Assembly (NCBI GenBank): GCA_015661555.1
Contig: DQVW01000003.1
Location: 1-25,594 of the forward strand
Source: Methanothermococcus okinawensis
GTDB taxonomy: Archaea; AGJL01; Methanococci; Methanococcales; Methanococcaceae
Direction of reading: 5' to 3'
DNA: 25,594 nt
In this document: one piece after another, positions 8,504-16,171 of the stretch
Numbering within the stretch: position 1 is the first letter of the stretch
How the letters are laid out: every line of letters begins with the position of its first letter
Position numbers and translations under genes: made by a program
The notes under the pieces: generated by a model
What the model saw: only the letters and a program-made list of their open reading frames with translations
Told to the model about the DNA's origin: nothing
Database searches by the model: none

Positions 8504-9370
8504 ATGAGGATAAGAAAGGGAATAGTACCTGCGGCAGGATTTGGTACCAGGTTACTCCCCATGACCAAGGCCCAACCCAAGGAGATGCTATGTGTAGTAG
8601 GTAAACCTATTATACAGTACGTAGTTGAGGATCTTGCAGATGCAGGTGTGGACAACATACTTATAGTTACAGGTAAGGGGAAAAGTGCCATAGAAAACCA
8701 CTTCGATAGAAACTTTGAATTGGAGTGGAAGTTAAAGGAGAGTGGAAAGTATCACCTACTTGAGGAGATCTGTAGGATAGACAGGATTGCCAAGATCTTC
8801 TATACTAGACAGAGGGAACCTAGGGGATTGGGGGATGCCGTATACTGTGGAAAGGAGTTCATAGGGAACGAGTACTTTATTACCATGGTTGGAGACACCA
8901 TCTATACGGAGAACGTGGTAAAAAAGATGTTGGAGGTGTACAACAGGTATCGCTGTTCAGTTATAACCTTGGAGAGGGTACCTAGGGAGATGGTATATAA
9001 GTACGGGGTAATAGCTGGAAGGGAGATAGAAAAGGGTATCTTCGAGATAGAGGATCTGGTGGAAAAACCCTCTGTGGAGGAGGCGCCCTCTAATTTAATT
9101 ATTACAGGGGCTTACCTCCTATCTCCAAAGATATTTGAACACCTTGAGAATACAAAGCCTGGAAAAGGGGGAGAGATTCAACTAACTGATGCCATGAGGA
9201 CCCTCTTGGAGGAGGAGAGGATAGTAGGTGTGGAGATAAACTGTAAGAGATACGACATAGGGGATATTGAGGGATGGTTAAAGGCAAATGTTGAAATTGC
9301 CCTAGAGAAAGTACCTGGTTTTAAGGAGTATTTAAAGGAGTTAATTGATGAGGATGAAAATTTAAGGTGA
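8504..9370 (+). CDS. galU: UTP-glucose-1-phosphate uridylyltransferase
   Basis: Makes UDP-glucose from UTP and glucose 1-phosphate for glycan and glycoconjugate synthesis. The nucleotide-binding signature AAGFGTRLLP, the PKEML motif (25-29), the metal-binding VGDT strand, the VEKP block and GGEIQLTDAM are all characteristic of GalU rather than of dTDP-glucose or mannose pyrophosphorylases. Length is 288 residues. GGTGGG and a three-base spacer precede ATG 8504. The ribH gene follows six bases after the stop. Confidence 0.92.
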   Translation: MRIRKGIVPAAGFGTRLLPMTKAQPKEMLCVVGKPIIQYVVEDLADAGVDNILIVTGKGKSAIENHFDRNFELEWKLKESGKYHLLEEICRIDRIAKIFYTRQREPRGLGDAVYCGKEFIGNEYFITMVGDTIYTENVVKKMLEVYNRYRCSVITLERVPREMVYKYGVIAGREIEKGIFEIEDLVEKPSVEEAPSNLIITGAYLLSPKIFEHLENTKPGKGGEIQLTDAMRTLLEEERIVGVEINCKRYDIGDIEGWLKANVEIALEKVPGFKEYLKELIDEDENLR

Positions 9371-9376
9371 AGGTTT

Positions 9377-9802
9377 ATGGACAAGGTAAAACTGGGATTT
9401 GTAATATCAGAGTTTAACAGGGAGATCACCTATATGATGGAGAAGTTGGCAGAGGAGCATGCAGAGTTCTTAGGTGCCCAGGTTACCTATAAGATTGTAG
9501 TACCTGGAACCTTTGACATGCCTCTAGCTGTAAAGAGGTTGTTGGAGAAGGAGGATGTAGATGCCGTGGTAACCATAGGGTGTGTAATAGAGGGGGAAAC
9601 TGAGCATGACGAGATAGTACTTCACAACGCCGCGAGGAAGATGGCTGACCTCTCCCTCCAGTACAACAAACCTGTAACCTTGGGGGTCTCAGGGCCTGGG
9701 ATGACGAGGTTACAGGCTGAGGAGAGGGTGGAGTATGGTAAGAGGGCTGTAGAAGCCGCTGTAAAGATGGTAAGGAGATTGAGGGCGTTGGAGAGGAGAT
9801 AA
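9377..9802 (+). CDS. ribH: 6,7-dimethyl-8-ribityllumazine synthase
   Basis: Penultimate enzyme of riboflavin and F420/FAD precursor synthesis; condenses the pyrimidinedione with 3,4-dihydroxy-2-butanone 4-phosphate. The substrate-binding phenylalanine is in SEFN (11-14), followed by GTFDMP (44-49, GAxExP in bacteria) and GCVIEGETEHDEI, which holds the catalytic histidine H77. The 141-residue length equals the short archaeal form. Its stop overlaps the hisE start by one base (TAATG). I recall ribH and hisE as neighbours in Methanocaldococcus, so this arrangement looks conserved. Confidence 0.94.
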   Translation: MDKVKLGFVISEFNREITYMMEKLAEEHAEFLGAQVTYKIVVPGTFDMPLAVKRLLEKEDVDAVVTIGCVIEGETEHDEIVLHNAARKMADLSLQYNKPVTLGVSGPGMTRLQAEERVEYGKRAVEAAVKMVRRLRALERR

Positions 9803-10095
9803 TGGATATACTTAGGGAGGAGTTCCAGATAATAAAAGAGAGAATAAAAAATAAACCTGAGGGATCATACACCGTCTATTTAACTACCGACGACAGTAAG
9901 AAAGCTATTAACAAGATATGTGAGAAGATAGGGGAGGAGGCTACAGAGGTTATACTGGCGGCAAAGGATGGTATTAAAGAAGAGATCATACATGAGTCTG
10001 CAGATCTTATATATCACCTCTTTGTACTACTGGCCTACTCTGGGGTGGAGTACGAGGAGTTAATTGAGGAGTTTAAGAGGAGAAGGAAGAAGTAA
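9802..10095 (+). CDS. hisE: Phosphoribosyl-ATP pyrophosphatase
   Basis: Second step of histidine synthesis, hydrolysing phosphoribosyl-ATP to phosphoribosyl-AMP. It belongs to the MazG-like all-alpha NTP pyrophosphatases: the metal ligands are in EKIGEEATEV (E45, E46, E49) and HESADLIYHL (E65, D68). Length is 97 residues, normal for a stand-alone HisE. The ATG uses the last base of the ribH stop, so translation is likely coupled. No other his gene is nearby, as is usual in Methanococcales where his genes are scattered. Confidence 0.93.
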   Translation: MDILREEFQIIKERIKNKPEGSYTVYLTTDDSKKAINKICEKIGEEATEVILAAKDGIKEEIIHESADLIYHLFVLLAYSGVEYEELIEEFKRRRKK

Positions 10096-10103
10096 TTACT
10101 TAC

Positions 10104-10109
10104 TTTTTT
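10104..10109 (+). terminator. Short T-tract after hisE
   Basis: Six T follow the hisE stop by eight bases in the 27-base gap before the nth-like gene. It is a plausible weak terminator of the galU-ribH-hisE unit, but is short and could be chance. Confidence 0.3.
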
Positions 10110-10122
10110 ATCAGGGATTCCT

Positions 10123-11205
10123 ATGAGTGCCAGGGAGAAGAGCTTGGAGGAGAGGTTTCATACCTTTTTAGATATACTAAGTAGAAAATTGAAGGATACT
10201 CCAGCAGTTGAAAGAATTTCCAGGGAGGATAGAGAGGTTGAAGAAAGGGCCTTCAAGGTACTTCTCTCCACCATACTCAGTGCAAGGACAAAGGACGAGA
10301 TTACACTGGAGATTTCAAAAAGACTGTTTAAAAGGATAAAGACCCCTCAGGATCTAGTGGATATCGATGAGAAGGAGTTGGAGAGACTTATATATCCAGT
10401 GGGTTTCTACAGAACTAAGGCCAGATATCTAAAAAAGCTGGGAGAGATGTTAATAGAGGAGTTTCAGGGTAAGGTGCCAAGGAGGTTGGAGGACCTTATA
10501 AGGTTACCTGGTGTAGGGAGAAAAACTGGAAACCTGGTAATTACCCTGGCATACGACGATTACGGCATATGTGTAGATACCCATGTCCACAGGATATGTA
10601 ACAGATGGGAGTACATAGACACTGAGACCCCTGAAGAGAGTGAGATGGAGTTGAGAAAGAAACTGCCAAAGAGGTACTGGAAGATTATAAATACGCTACT
10701 TGTAGACTACGGTAAGAGGGTATGCTCCCCTGTTCCAAGGTGTCACCTATGTCCAGAGGAGATAAGAGAGATATGTCCCTACTATCACAAGTTACAGGGT
10801 ATAGAGAAGGTACTGGAAAAATATAATTTTAAGAAGGTTTCAAAGAACAATATCCCAGAGGAGAAGGGTACCTATATCCTGAAGATAAAGTTAAAGGAGC
10901 CCAGGATTATCACCTATGGAAAAAATAGAAAGAGGTTTAAAAGGGGTTATTACTTCTACGTAGGATCTGCCATGGGGAAGAGTAACAATTTAAGGAGGAG
11001 GATAGAGAGACATCTAAGGGAGGATAAGAAATTACACTGGCATATAGACTACCTACTGCAGTACGGTACTGTGAAGGAGGTATACGTTTCTAGGGAGGCT
11101 GTGGAGTGTGAGGTAGCTAGGGATTTAAGTTTTCTTAAAAGTATAGAGGGTTTTGGATCTTCAGATTGTAGTTGTAAAAGCCATCTATTTTTTATGAAGA
11201 GTTAA
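10123..11205 (+). CDS. nth: Endonuclease III (Nth) fused to a Uri-type DUF123 nuclease-like domain
   Basis: N-terminal part (about 1-225) is a base-excision-repair DNA glycosylase/AP lyase: helix-hairpin-helix LPGVGRKTG with the catalytic lysine K134, and catalytic aspartate D152 in VDTHVHR. Four cysteines for a [4Fe-4S] cluster sit at C201, C207, C210 and C218, a C-x5-C-x2-C-x7-C spacing slightly different from the E. coli C-x6-C-x2-C-x5-C. The C-terminal part (about 248-360) is a DUF123/COG1833 domain with GTYILKI, YYFYVGSAMG, RIERHLR, HWHIDYLL and GFGSSDCSCKSHLF. That family is predicted to be a nuclease related to GIY-YIG enzymes. A similar long Nth exists in M. jannaschii as far as I recall. 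The stop overlaps the stop of the convergent fumarase gene. Confidence 0.88.
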   Translation: MSAREKSLEERFHTFLDILSRKLKDTPAVERISREDREVEERAFKVLLSTILSARTKDEITLEISKRLFKRIKTPQDLVDIDEKELERLIYPVGFYRTKARYLKKLGEMLIEEFQGKVPRRLEDLIRLPGVGRKTGNLVITLAYDDYGICVDTHVHRICNRWEYIDTETPEESEMELRKKLPKRYWKIINTLLVDYGKRVCSPVPRCHLCPEEIREICPYYHKLQGIEKVLEKYNFKKVSKNNIPEEKGTYILKIKLKEPRIITYGKNRKRFKRGYYFYVGSAMGKSNNLRRRIERHLREDKKLHWHIDYLLQYGTVKEVYVSREAVECEVARDLSFLKSIEGFGSSDCSCKSHLFFMKS

Positions 11206-12059
11206 TGGATTTTTACAATCCTCTTACTCCATCTATGTGCCCAGCACTGAATACAGATCCCAACTGGTAGAGATGCTGTATGGCATCCCCTGTACTCTAT
11301 AAATACATCTAGGGCTGTAACACTTCCACCGAGACCCATGGCCCCAATACCTAACCTGTTAATATCCTCCAATATCTCCCTCTCCAATTTTGCAACATCT
11401 CTCTCAGGGTGTCTCTCCCCTATCCTCCTTAGAAGTGCCTTCTTCGCCAGTTTTAAGGCTATATCTCCAGTACCTCCCACACCTATACCTAGGATTATAG
11501 GTGGACATGGTTTTCCACCAGCCTTAACTACAGTTTCCAGTACAGATCTCTTAATCCCCTCTATCCCCTCTGCAGGAGTTAGCATCTTTAGGGTACCCAT
11601 ATTCTCACTACCGGCACCCTTGGGGAGCACCCCTATCTCCACCTCCCTATCTAACCTTCCATCTATCTCAATATCTACAAAGGGGGATCCCAGTCCAACG
11701 TTTGTTTTAAGGTTCTCCCTTGTAAAGGGATTTACAACGTTAGGCCTCAGGGGAACTTCCTCAGTGGCTTTAATTACACCCTCCCTTATCCCCTCTAAGA
11801 TATGGAGGATCTCAGAGGAGGATATATTTCTACCCACTTTTAGAAAGAGGAGGGGAACCCCTGTATCCTGGCAGAGAGGTATAGATCTCTCCCTGGCAAC
11901 CTCTATATTCTTGAGGATAGCCCTCAGGATACTCCTTGAGATCTCACTCTCCTCCCTCTCCAGGGCGGCGAGGAGAGCCCTCTCCACATCCTCAGGTACA
12001 GTTGTTGCAGCCTCCCTGAAAAGTTCCACCACTACATCTACTATCTCCTCAACTTTCAA
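11202..12059 (-). CDS. fumA: Fumarate hydratase class I, alpha (N-terminal) subunit
   Basis: Catalytic [4Fe-4S] subunit of the two-part archaeal fumarase, interconverting fumarate and malate in the reductive branch of the incomplete citric acid cycle. Candidate cluster cysteines are C63 in PLCQDTG, C185 in GGKPCPP and one of C269/C272 in PVGICIQC. Other family blocks are GSENMGTLKML (150-160) and ILGIGVGGTGDIA. Length 285 fits. TTG 12059 is preceded by GGTGGT and three bases. The beta subunit is not in the window. It lies eight bases downstream of a CBS-domain gene and appears to share its transcript. A 278-codon open frame opposite it is a shadow. Confidence 0.92.
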   Translation of the reverse strand: MKVEEIVDVVVELFREAATTVPEDVERALLAALEREESEISRSILRAILKNIEVARERSIPLCQDTGVPLLFLKVGRNISSSEILHILEGIREGVIKATEEVPLRPNVVNPFTRENLKTNVGLGSPFVDIEIDGRLDREVEIGVLPKGAGSENMGTLKMLTPAEGIEGIKRSVLETVVKAGGKPCPPIILGIGVGGTGDIALKLAKKALLRRIGERHPERDVAKLEREILEDINRLGIGAMGLGGSVTALDVFIEYRGCHTASLPVGICIQCWAHRWSKRIVKIH

Positions 12060-12067
12060 GGTACCAC

Positions 12068-12913
12068 CTAGGAGTAGACCTCCCCGAGGAATGTCACAAT
12101 ATCCTTCTCTGTTATTATACCTACTAATCTATCCCTCTCTTCCACAACTGGAAGAGCTCCTATACCCTCCCTGAGCATCATCTCTGCAGTAGCTCTAAGG
12201 GAGTCCTCCCTCCTTACCCTCACTGGATCCCTGGTCATAACCTCCTCCACTCTCACATTTGTTATCTCCCTTACATTCCCTGTAGTCATACGGTTGAAGG
12301 CCCAGTCACTACCTAGTAACCTTATGAAATCTGTGGAGGTCACCATTCCTACCAGTCTATCTTCAGACACCACTGGGAGTCTTCTAAATCCATTTCTCAA
12401 CATAACCCTTGCAACGTCCTTCAACCTCATCCCTGGCGTAGCAACTATGGGATCCTCTATCATATACTCCTGGACACTCTTTCCCTCTATACTGTCTATA
12501 AGGTAACCTATAACATCCCTCTCGGTGATAAGGGAGAGAAGTGTATTCTCTTTATCGACAACAGGTGCCCCTCCTACATTTCTCTCGAGGAATATCTCTA
12601 TTACCTCCTTCAAGGATGTATCCTCCCTTACACATACAGGGTTGTAGGTCATTATCTCCTTGACAGGTTCATTTATTGCAGCTAGGAGGTTACGGTTATG
12701 TTTAAACTTTACAAGGTTGTACTTGGAACCTCCTCCCATGAAGTCCAGTATATCCATTGAGGTTACAATACCTACAACCCTATCTGTACCTGCATCTACA
12801 ACAGGTACCCTTCTACTGCCGCTGTTGTTCATCTTTAAAAGTGCATCCCTTATTGAGGTGGAGGGATAGACCTTTATAACTTTCTTATCCTTAACTATCT
12901 CAAATACCTTCAA
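12068..12913 (-). CDS. Four-CBS-domain protein (AMPK-gamma-like adenylate sensor candidate)
   Basis: A 281-residue protein made almost wholly of four CBS motifs, roughly at 6-62, 84-140, 144-202 and 218-278, each with the VPVV-D--VGIIT-D pattern and the threonine/serine-aspartate pair of nucleotide-binding CBS modules (for example TSMDI, TERDV, TSTDF, TEKDI). Size and arrangement resemble M. jannaschii MJ1225, a structurally studied AMP/ADP/ATP-binding homologue of AMPK gamma; the match is from memory. The TTG start has GGGGAG and three bases upstream. It sits between a two-CBS zinc-ribbon gene and fumA in one tight run. A role in energy sensing is inferred; no effector domain is present. Confidence 0.8.
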   Translation of the reverse strand: MKVFEIVKDKKVIKVYPSTSIRDALLKMNNSGSRRVPVVDAGTDRVVGIVTSMDILDFMGGGSKYNLVKFKHNRNLLAAINEPVKEIMTYNPVCVREDTSLKEVIEIFLERNVGGAPVVDKENTLLSLITERDVIGYLIDSIEGKSVQEYMIEDPIVATPGMRLKDVARVMLRNGFRRLPVVSEDRLVGMVTSTDFIRLLGSDWAFNRMTTGNVREITNVRVEEVMTRDPVRVRREDSLRATAEMMLREGIGALPVVEERDRLVGIITEKDIVTFLGEVYS

Positions 12914-12935
12914 AATCTCCCCTCTTGGAATTTAT

Positions 12936-13484
12936 TTAAATCTCACTATCTCTACAACTCTCACAGAGGTATCTGCCATTTATACACTTAAGACGTCCCT
13001 GGTTACCACATAGCTCACATACCCCATAGATGTACTCCTGCTCCTTTGGGTAATCTCTCCCATCTCTTATCTTGGATACCTCCATCATTATCTCCATGAT
13101 CTTAGGTGAGACAGAGACAATATCACTTACTGTAATTATGCCTATTACCTTTCCATTCTCCACCACTGGAAGTCTCTTTATGTTCTTCCTGGCCATTAAC
13201 TTTGCAGCCTCGATAATTGTGGCCTTTGGAGATACAGTTATAAGCTTTGGAGATACAATGTCTTTAATTAAAACATCCTTTGACTTTAGATTTCTTGCAA
13301 CAACTTTGTGGACAAGGTCTTTCTCTGTAATAATACCAACAGGTTTCATGGCATCGTCTATCACCACTAAACATCCTATGTCCTTGTTTTTCAGTATGTT
13401 GGCGGCATCGTAGGCTGTTGCCTCTAACTTCACAGTCTCAACAGGGGTGCTCATGACCTCACTTACACTTATGTCAAACTCCAT
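12936..13484 (-). CDS. Two-CBS-domain protein with C-terminal zinc ribbon
   Basis: Two CBS motifs (about 8-62 and 73-130; TEKDL and TVSDI mark the ligand positions) are followed by a linker and a cysteine-rich tail with C-x2-C, then C, C-x2-C in the last 30 residues, probably a zinc ribbon. The family is common in methanogens, but its role is unknown; binding of an adenine nucleotide or SAM by the CBS pair and of nucleic acid or protein by the ribbon is possible. I use ATG 13484, preceded by GGTGGT; the ATG four codons earlier (13496) has no binding site and would place that site inside the gene. The next gene, the four-CBS protein, starts 22 bases after its stop. Confidence 0.78.
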   Translation of the reverse strand: MEFDISVSEVMSTPVETVKLEATAYDAANILKNKDIGCLVVIDDAMKPVGIITEKDLVHKVVARNLKSKDVLIKDIVSPKLITVSPKATIIEAAKLMARKNIKRLPVVENGKVIGIITVSDIVSVSPKIMEIMMEVSKIRDGRDYPKEQEYIYGVCELCGNQGRLKCINGRYLCESCRDSEI

Positions 13485-13533
13485 CCCAACCACCATTTGT
13501 AATTAATAATCATTATAATTTTCCCGATTTTTC

Positions 13534-13543
13534 TTATTTATTA
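13534..13543 (-). promoter_or_regulatory. Probable TATA box for the CBS/CBS/fumA run
   Basis: On the minus strand the sequence aataaataag lies about 50 bases before ATG 13484. Initiation 25 bases downstream would give a leader of about 25 bases. The whole 13485-13547 gap is AT-rich. Pattern-based call only. Confidence 0.4.
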
Positions 13544-13547
13544 ATTT

Positions 13548-14045
13548 TTATTTAAGGTGCATCCTACTTGTTACCCCCTGACCTAACCCCTCGTACAGTG
13601 TAACCTCAACCCACTCTATGTTGTCCACCTTTAACTTCAGAAGTTCCTCCCTGATAAGTCCAGTTATATAGAGGGATAGCTCCTCTGCAGTGATACCCTT
13701 TAAAGGTAGAAGTAGGACGTCCTCAACTGGGATCTTGTACTCCTTTTTACATCCTCCCTGGGCGTATACAAAGTGAAGGTGGTTCTCCTCAAGGGTGTAC
13801 TTGAGATGGGGATGGTCCCTGGGTAAAAGTAGTTTATGGTCTAAGTTCTTACATACACCCTTCACAATCTTTTTTAACACCTTAAAATCTATAAGGAAGT
13901 TAAATTCCCCAGAGGGTCTTCCACCTAGTCTCACATCTATATAGTAGGTATGGCCGTGGATAACGCCACAGGAGTGGTGGCCAAATACTATATGGGCAGA
14001 GGAGAACCTCAGTCCTAGATAGAGTCCCTTTAACTCCAGTATCAT
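13548..14045 (-). CDS. QueD/6-pyruvoyltetrahydropterin synthase-like protein
   Basis: T-fold enzyme of the PTPS/QueD family, likely acting on dihydroneopterin triphosphate. Zinc-binding histidines are H18 (FSSAH), H30 and H32 (HGH); the catalytic cysteine is C26 in C-x3-HGH, the catalytic dyad partner pair is D69-H70 (LDHKLL), and the substrate-anchoring glutamate is probably E152. The C-x3-HGH spacing points to 6-carboxytetrahydropterin synthase (QueD), which feeds preQ0 and archaeosine synthesis in archaea. At 165 residues it is longer than bacterial QueD, mainly from an insert around 79-115 before the ITAEELSLYI helix. A pterin role in methanopterin synthesis is the alternative. GAGGGA and three bases precede the ATG. 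Confidence 0.78.
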   Translation of the reverse strand: MILELKGLYLGLRFSSAHIVFGHHSCGVIHGHTYYIDVRLGGRPSGEFNFLIDFKVLKKIVKGVCKNLDHKLLLPRDHPHLKYTLEENHLHFVYAQGGCKKEYKIPVEDVLLLPLKGITAEELSLYITGLIREELLKLKVDNIEWVEVTLYEGLGQGVTSRMHLK

Positions 14046-14064
14046 CTTTCCCTCTCTTAGATGG

Positions 14065-14076
14065 TTTATCTAAATA
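14065..14076. promoter_or_regulatory. Possible TATA element between divergent queD-like and antiporter genes
   Basis: The 69-base divergent gap contains tttatctaaata, TATA-like in both orientations. For the antiporter it would give a leader near 20-25 bases ending in GGTGGA (14106-14111). For the minus-strand gene it is very close to the start, so it may serve only one side. Confidence 0.3.
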
Positions 14077-14114
14077 GTATCAATAAAGGGTTAAAAAATC
14101 CTGATGGTGGAAAT

Positions 14115-15278
14115 GTGGATCTCTATAAAACGTTCCTAATTATAGTGGCCTCTATATTCCTGGCGCCAATTATTCTAAGGAGGTTTAACATCCCTGGGAT
14201 TACCGCCATAATGCTGGCTGGGATACTTATAGGTCCCTATGGCCTTGGTATTGTAGACATTAACGAATCCCTTAAAACATTCTCTACCTTCGGGGCCATA
14301 TTTCTCATGTTTCTAGCTGGGATGGAGGTGGACAATGAAACCCTGATTAAGGGGGTTAAAAGCTCCCTGTTTGTAGCCCTCTTCTCTGCCCTCATATGTG
14401 GGATTGGAGGTTACTATATAGGAAGTTTCCTCGGTCTCCACCATCTAGGTGCCCTCCTCTACGCTATTATGTTCGCCTCCAACTCAGTAGGTGTGGTCTA
14501 CGCCCTCTTAAATGAACTGGGTATTATAAAGTCTAAGTTTGGAACAGTACTTCTAGGAGCTGTTGTACTATCTGAGGTACTTGGTATGATACTACTAGCT
14601 ACCATATCCAAGATCAGTTTAAGTCAGTTGGAGGGCTCCTTACTATTTATCCTCCAGGTACTCCTCTACATCCTAGGTCTCTTGATAATTATCCCCCTTG
14701 TTACAAAGGGGATACTCAAGAGGTTCGAAAAACTTCACTGTAGAAAGATACACTTTGTACTTCTGATAATACTCATCTCTATACTTATAGGGGAGCACGT
14801 AGGGGTACATCCTATGATATGTGCATTTATTACAGGGGTAGCTGTATCTGAGGCTCTAACTAAGGAGGAGCACGACCTTCTACTAAACAGTAATCTAAAT
14901 GCCATAGGCTACGGTCTCTTTATACCCATATTCTTTCTAACCTTGGGCATGAGCACAAACATCAGGTTGTTGGTGGATCTCAGTAACTTAGAGGTGCTCC
15001 TTGGGACAGTGGGAGGTTTGATAGTCTTGAAAATACTATCTGGTTATGTCTCTTTTAGGGTGATAGGTTATGATAAGTTGAGAAGTCTCTATGGAGGCCT
15101 GCTAACCATCCCTCAGATCTCCGCCCCTCTCGTTGTAGCCTCCGTTGGAAGGGATCTAGGGGTACTCCCCCAACATTTCTTTATAACTGTGGTGATGATG
15201 ATACTTATAACCTCCATTTTGGCCCCTATAGTTATCAGGTACCTCATAGATAGGTATCCCCTCTCTTCCCAGGGGTAA
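14115..15278 (+). CDS. CPA2-family cation/proton antiporter (NapA/Kef-like)
   Basis: Polytopic membrane protein with about a dozen hydrophobic segments, exchanging Na+ or K+ for protons. It has the GIL(I)GPYGLG loop (36-45), the FLMFLAGMEVD segment (63-73) and the GAVVLSEVLGM helix (148-158) of the CPA2 fold. The usual DD of the last motif is replaced by S153-E154. It has no TrkA-N domain after the membrane part. I use GTG 14115 because GGTGGA and three bases precede it. A longer reading from ATG 14061 begins just inside the divergent gap without a binding site. The resulting 387 residues agree with the Methanocaldococcus homologue I recall (MJ1275, 388). The stop is one base from the convergent mfnD stop. 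Confidence 0.85.
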   Translation: MDLYKTFLIIVASIFLAPIILRRFNIPGITAIMLAGILIGPYGLGIVDINESLKTFSTFGAIFLMFLAGMEVDNETLIKGVKSSLFVALFSALICGIGGYYIGSFLGLHHLGALLYAIMFASNSVGVVYALLNELGIIKSKFGTVLLGAVVLSEVLGMILLATISKISLSQLEGSLLFILQVLLYILGLLIIIPLVTKGILKRFEKLHCRKIHFVLLIILISILIGEHVGVHPMICAFITGVAVSEALTKEEHDLLLNSNLNAIGYGLFIPIFFLTLGMSTNIRLLVDLSNLEVLLGTVGGLIVLKILSGYVSFRVIGYDKLRSLYGGLLTIPQISAPLVVASVGRDLGVLPQHFFITVVMMILITSILAPIVIRYLIDRYPLSSQG

Positions 15279-15279
15279 G

Positions 15280-16170
15280 TTATTCTAGACGGAGGTGAAC
15301 TCCACACCTCTCCACCCTGTATTTTAACTCCTTTCCTTTAGCGTTATCCACCAGTAGTTGGGAGAGGGGAGGGGTGGTGTATATACCTACAACAGAGGTG
15401 GTTATCCTGGGATTTACCTCGAGGACGTATACACTCTCCCCCTTTAAAAGGATGTCAACACCTACGTAGCCCTTTAAACCCTCTATCTTCCTAAGTGCCT
15501 TCATGGACTCCTCTATCATCTTATCTTTAAGGGGGTGGTCTATGTTGATCTCCCCTCCTATATACCTTCCATCCCTGTAGTACTGTCTATTCAAGGATAG
15601 GGGGTAGAGTTTTTTCCCCACTATGAAACTTGTGGAGTAGGGATCCCCCTCTATGTACTCCTGGATTATGTAGTCCTCAGAAATTATCCTCTGATTGGAG
15701 CCTCCACAACCCTCTATCTCCTTTACTATATACCTCTTTGGAGGCAGGGTTTTAGGTGTTTTAACAACATCCTTTATCCTCTTGTAGGTTAGATACTTGT
15801 TCCCACCTACTTTAACCCCTTCACTGTGGGAGCCTAGGTTTAAGATACCCCTCTCCTCAATTAGTCTCGTAAGTCTGTAGAGGATGCCGTCACTCTCAGG
15901 TGCAATTACAAGGGCCCCCTCTACCTCCTCCCTGTCTAACACGTCTTCAAGTGCCTCCATGAGGTTGGAACCCCTATGGGTGTATACCCTTAGGTTTTTC
16001 CTGCCCCTGTAGTACCTGCTGTATTTTTCGCTTAAAAGGGTAGTCACTTTAAAGTTGTTATTTAAGAAGTCCTCCAGAAGTCTGTTGAACATCAATTTAC
16101 CCTCTTGGAGGATGTGAGGATCTATATCCTCATTACTTCCTAGGGCGTACTCGAAGAGGAATATATTCAT
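15280..16170 (-). CDS. mfnD: Tyramine-L-glutamate ligase (methanofuran biosynthesis, ATP-grasp)
   Basis: ATP-grasp ligase of 296 residues that joins glutamate to tyramine in methanofuran synthesis. ATP-grasp elements seen are the NKYLTYKRIKD strand-helix, the lysine strand YIVKEIEGCGGSNQRI, the IIQEYIEGDPYSTSF segment, and the metal-binding EVNPR near 253. The N-terminus (MNIFLFEYALG) and the GSNEDIDPHILQEGKLM block resemble MfnD as I recall it from M. jannaschii (MJ0815). The ATG lies one base after the aCPSF1 stop, so the two genes are almost certainly cotranscribed. Other ATP-grasp ligases are the alternative, but the methanogen context supports MfnD. Confidence 0.84.
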   Translation of the reverse strand: MNIFLFEYALGSNEDIDPHILQEGKLMFNRLLEDFLNNNFKVTTLLSEKYSRYYRGRKNLRVYTHRGSNLMEALEDVLDREEVEGALVIAPESDGILYRLTRLIEERGILNLGSHSEGVKVGGNKYLTYKRIKDVVKTPKTLPPKRYIVKEIEGCGGSNQRIISEDYIIQEYIEGDPYSTSFIVGKKLYPLSLNRQYYRDGRYIGGEINIDHPLKDKMIEESMKALRKIEGLKGYVGVDILLKGESVYVLEVNPRITTSVVGIYTTPPLSQLLVDNAKGKELKYRVERCGVHLRLE

Positions 16171-16171
16171 A

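Noticed and set aside
11338..12174. 278-codon open frame opposite fumA
   Set aside because: Serine-, proline- and leucine-rich antisense reading of a clear fumarase gene, with no start signal or family motif.
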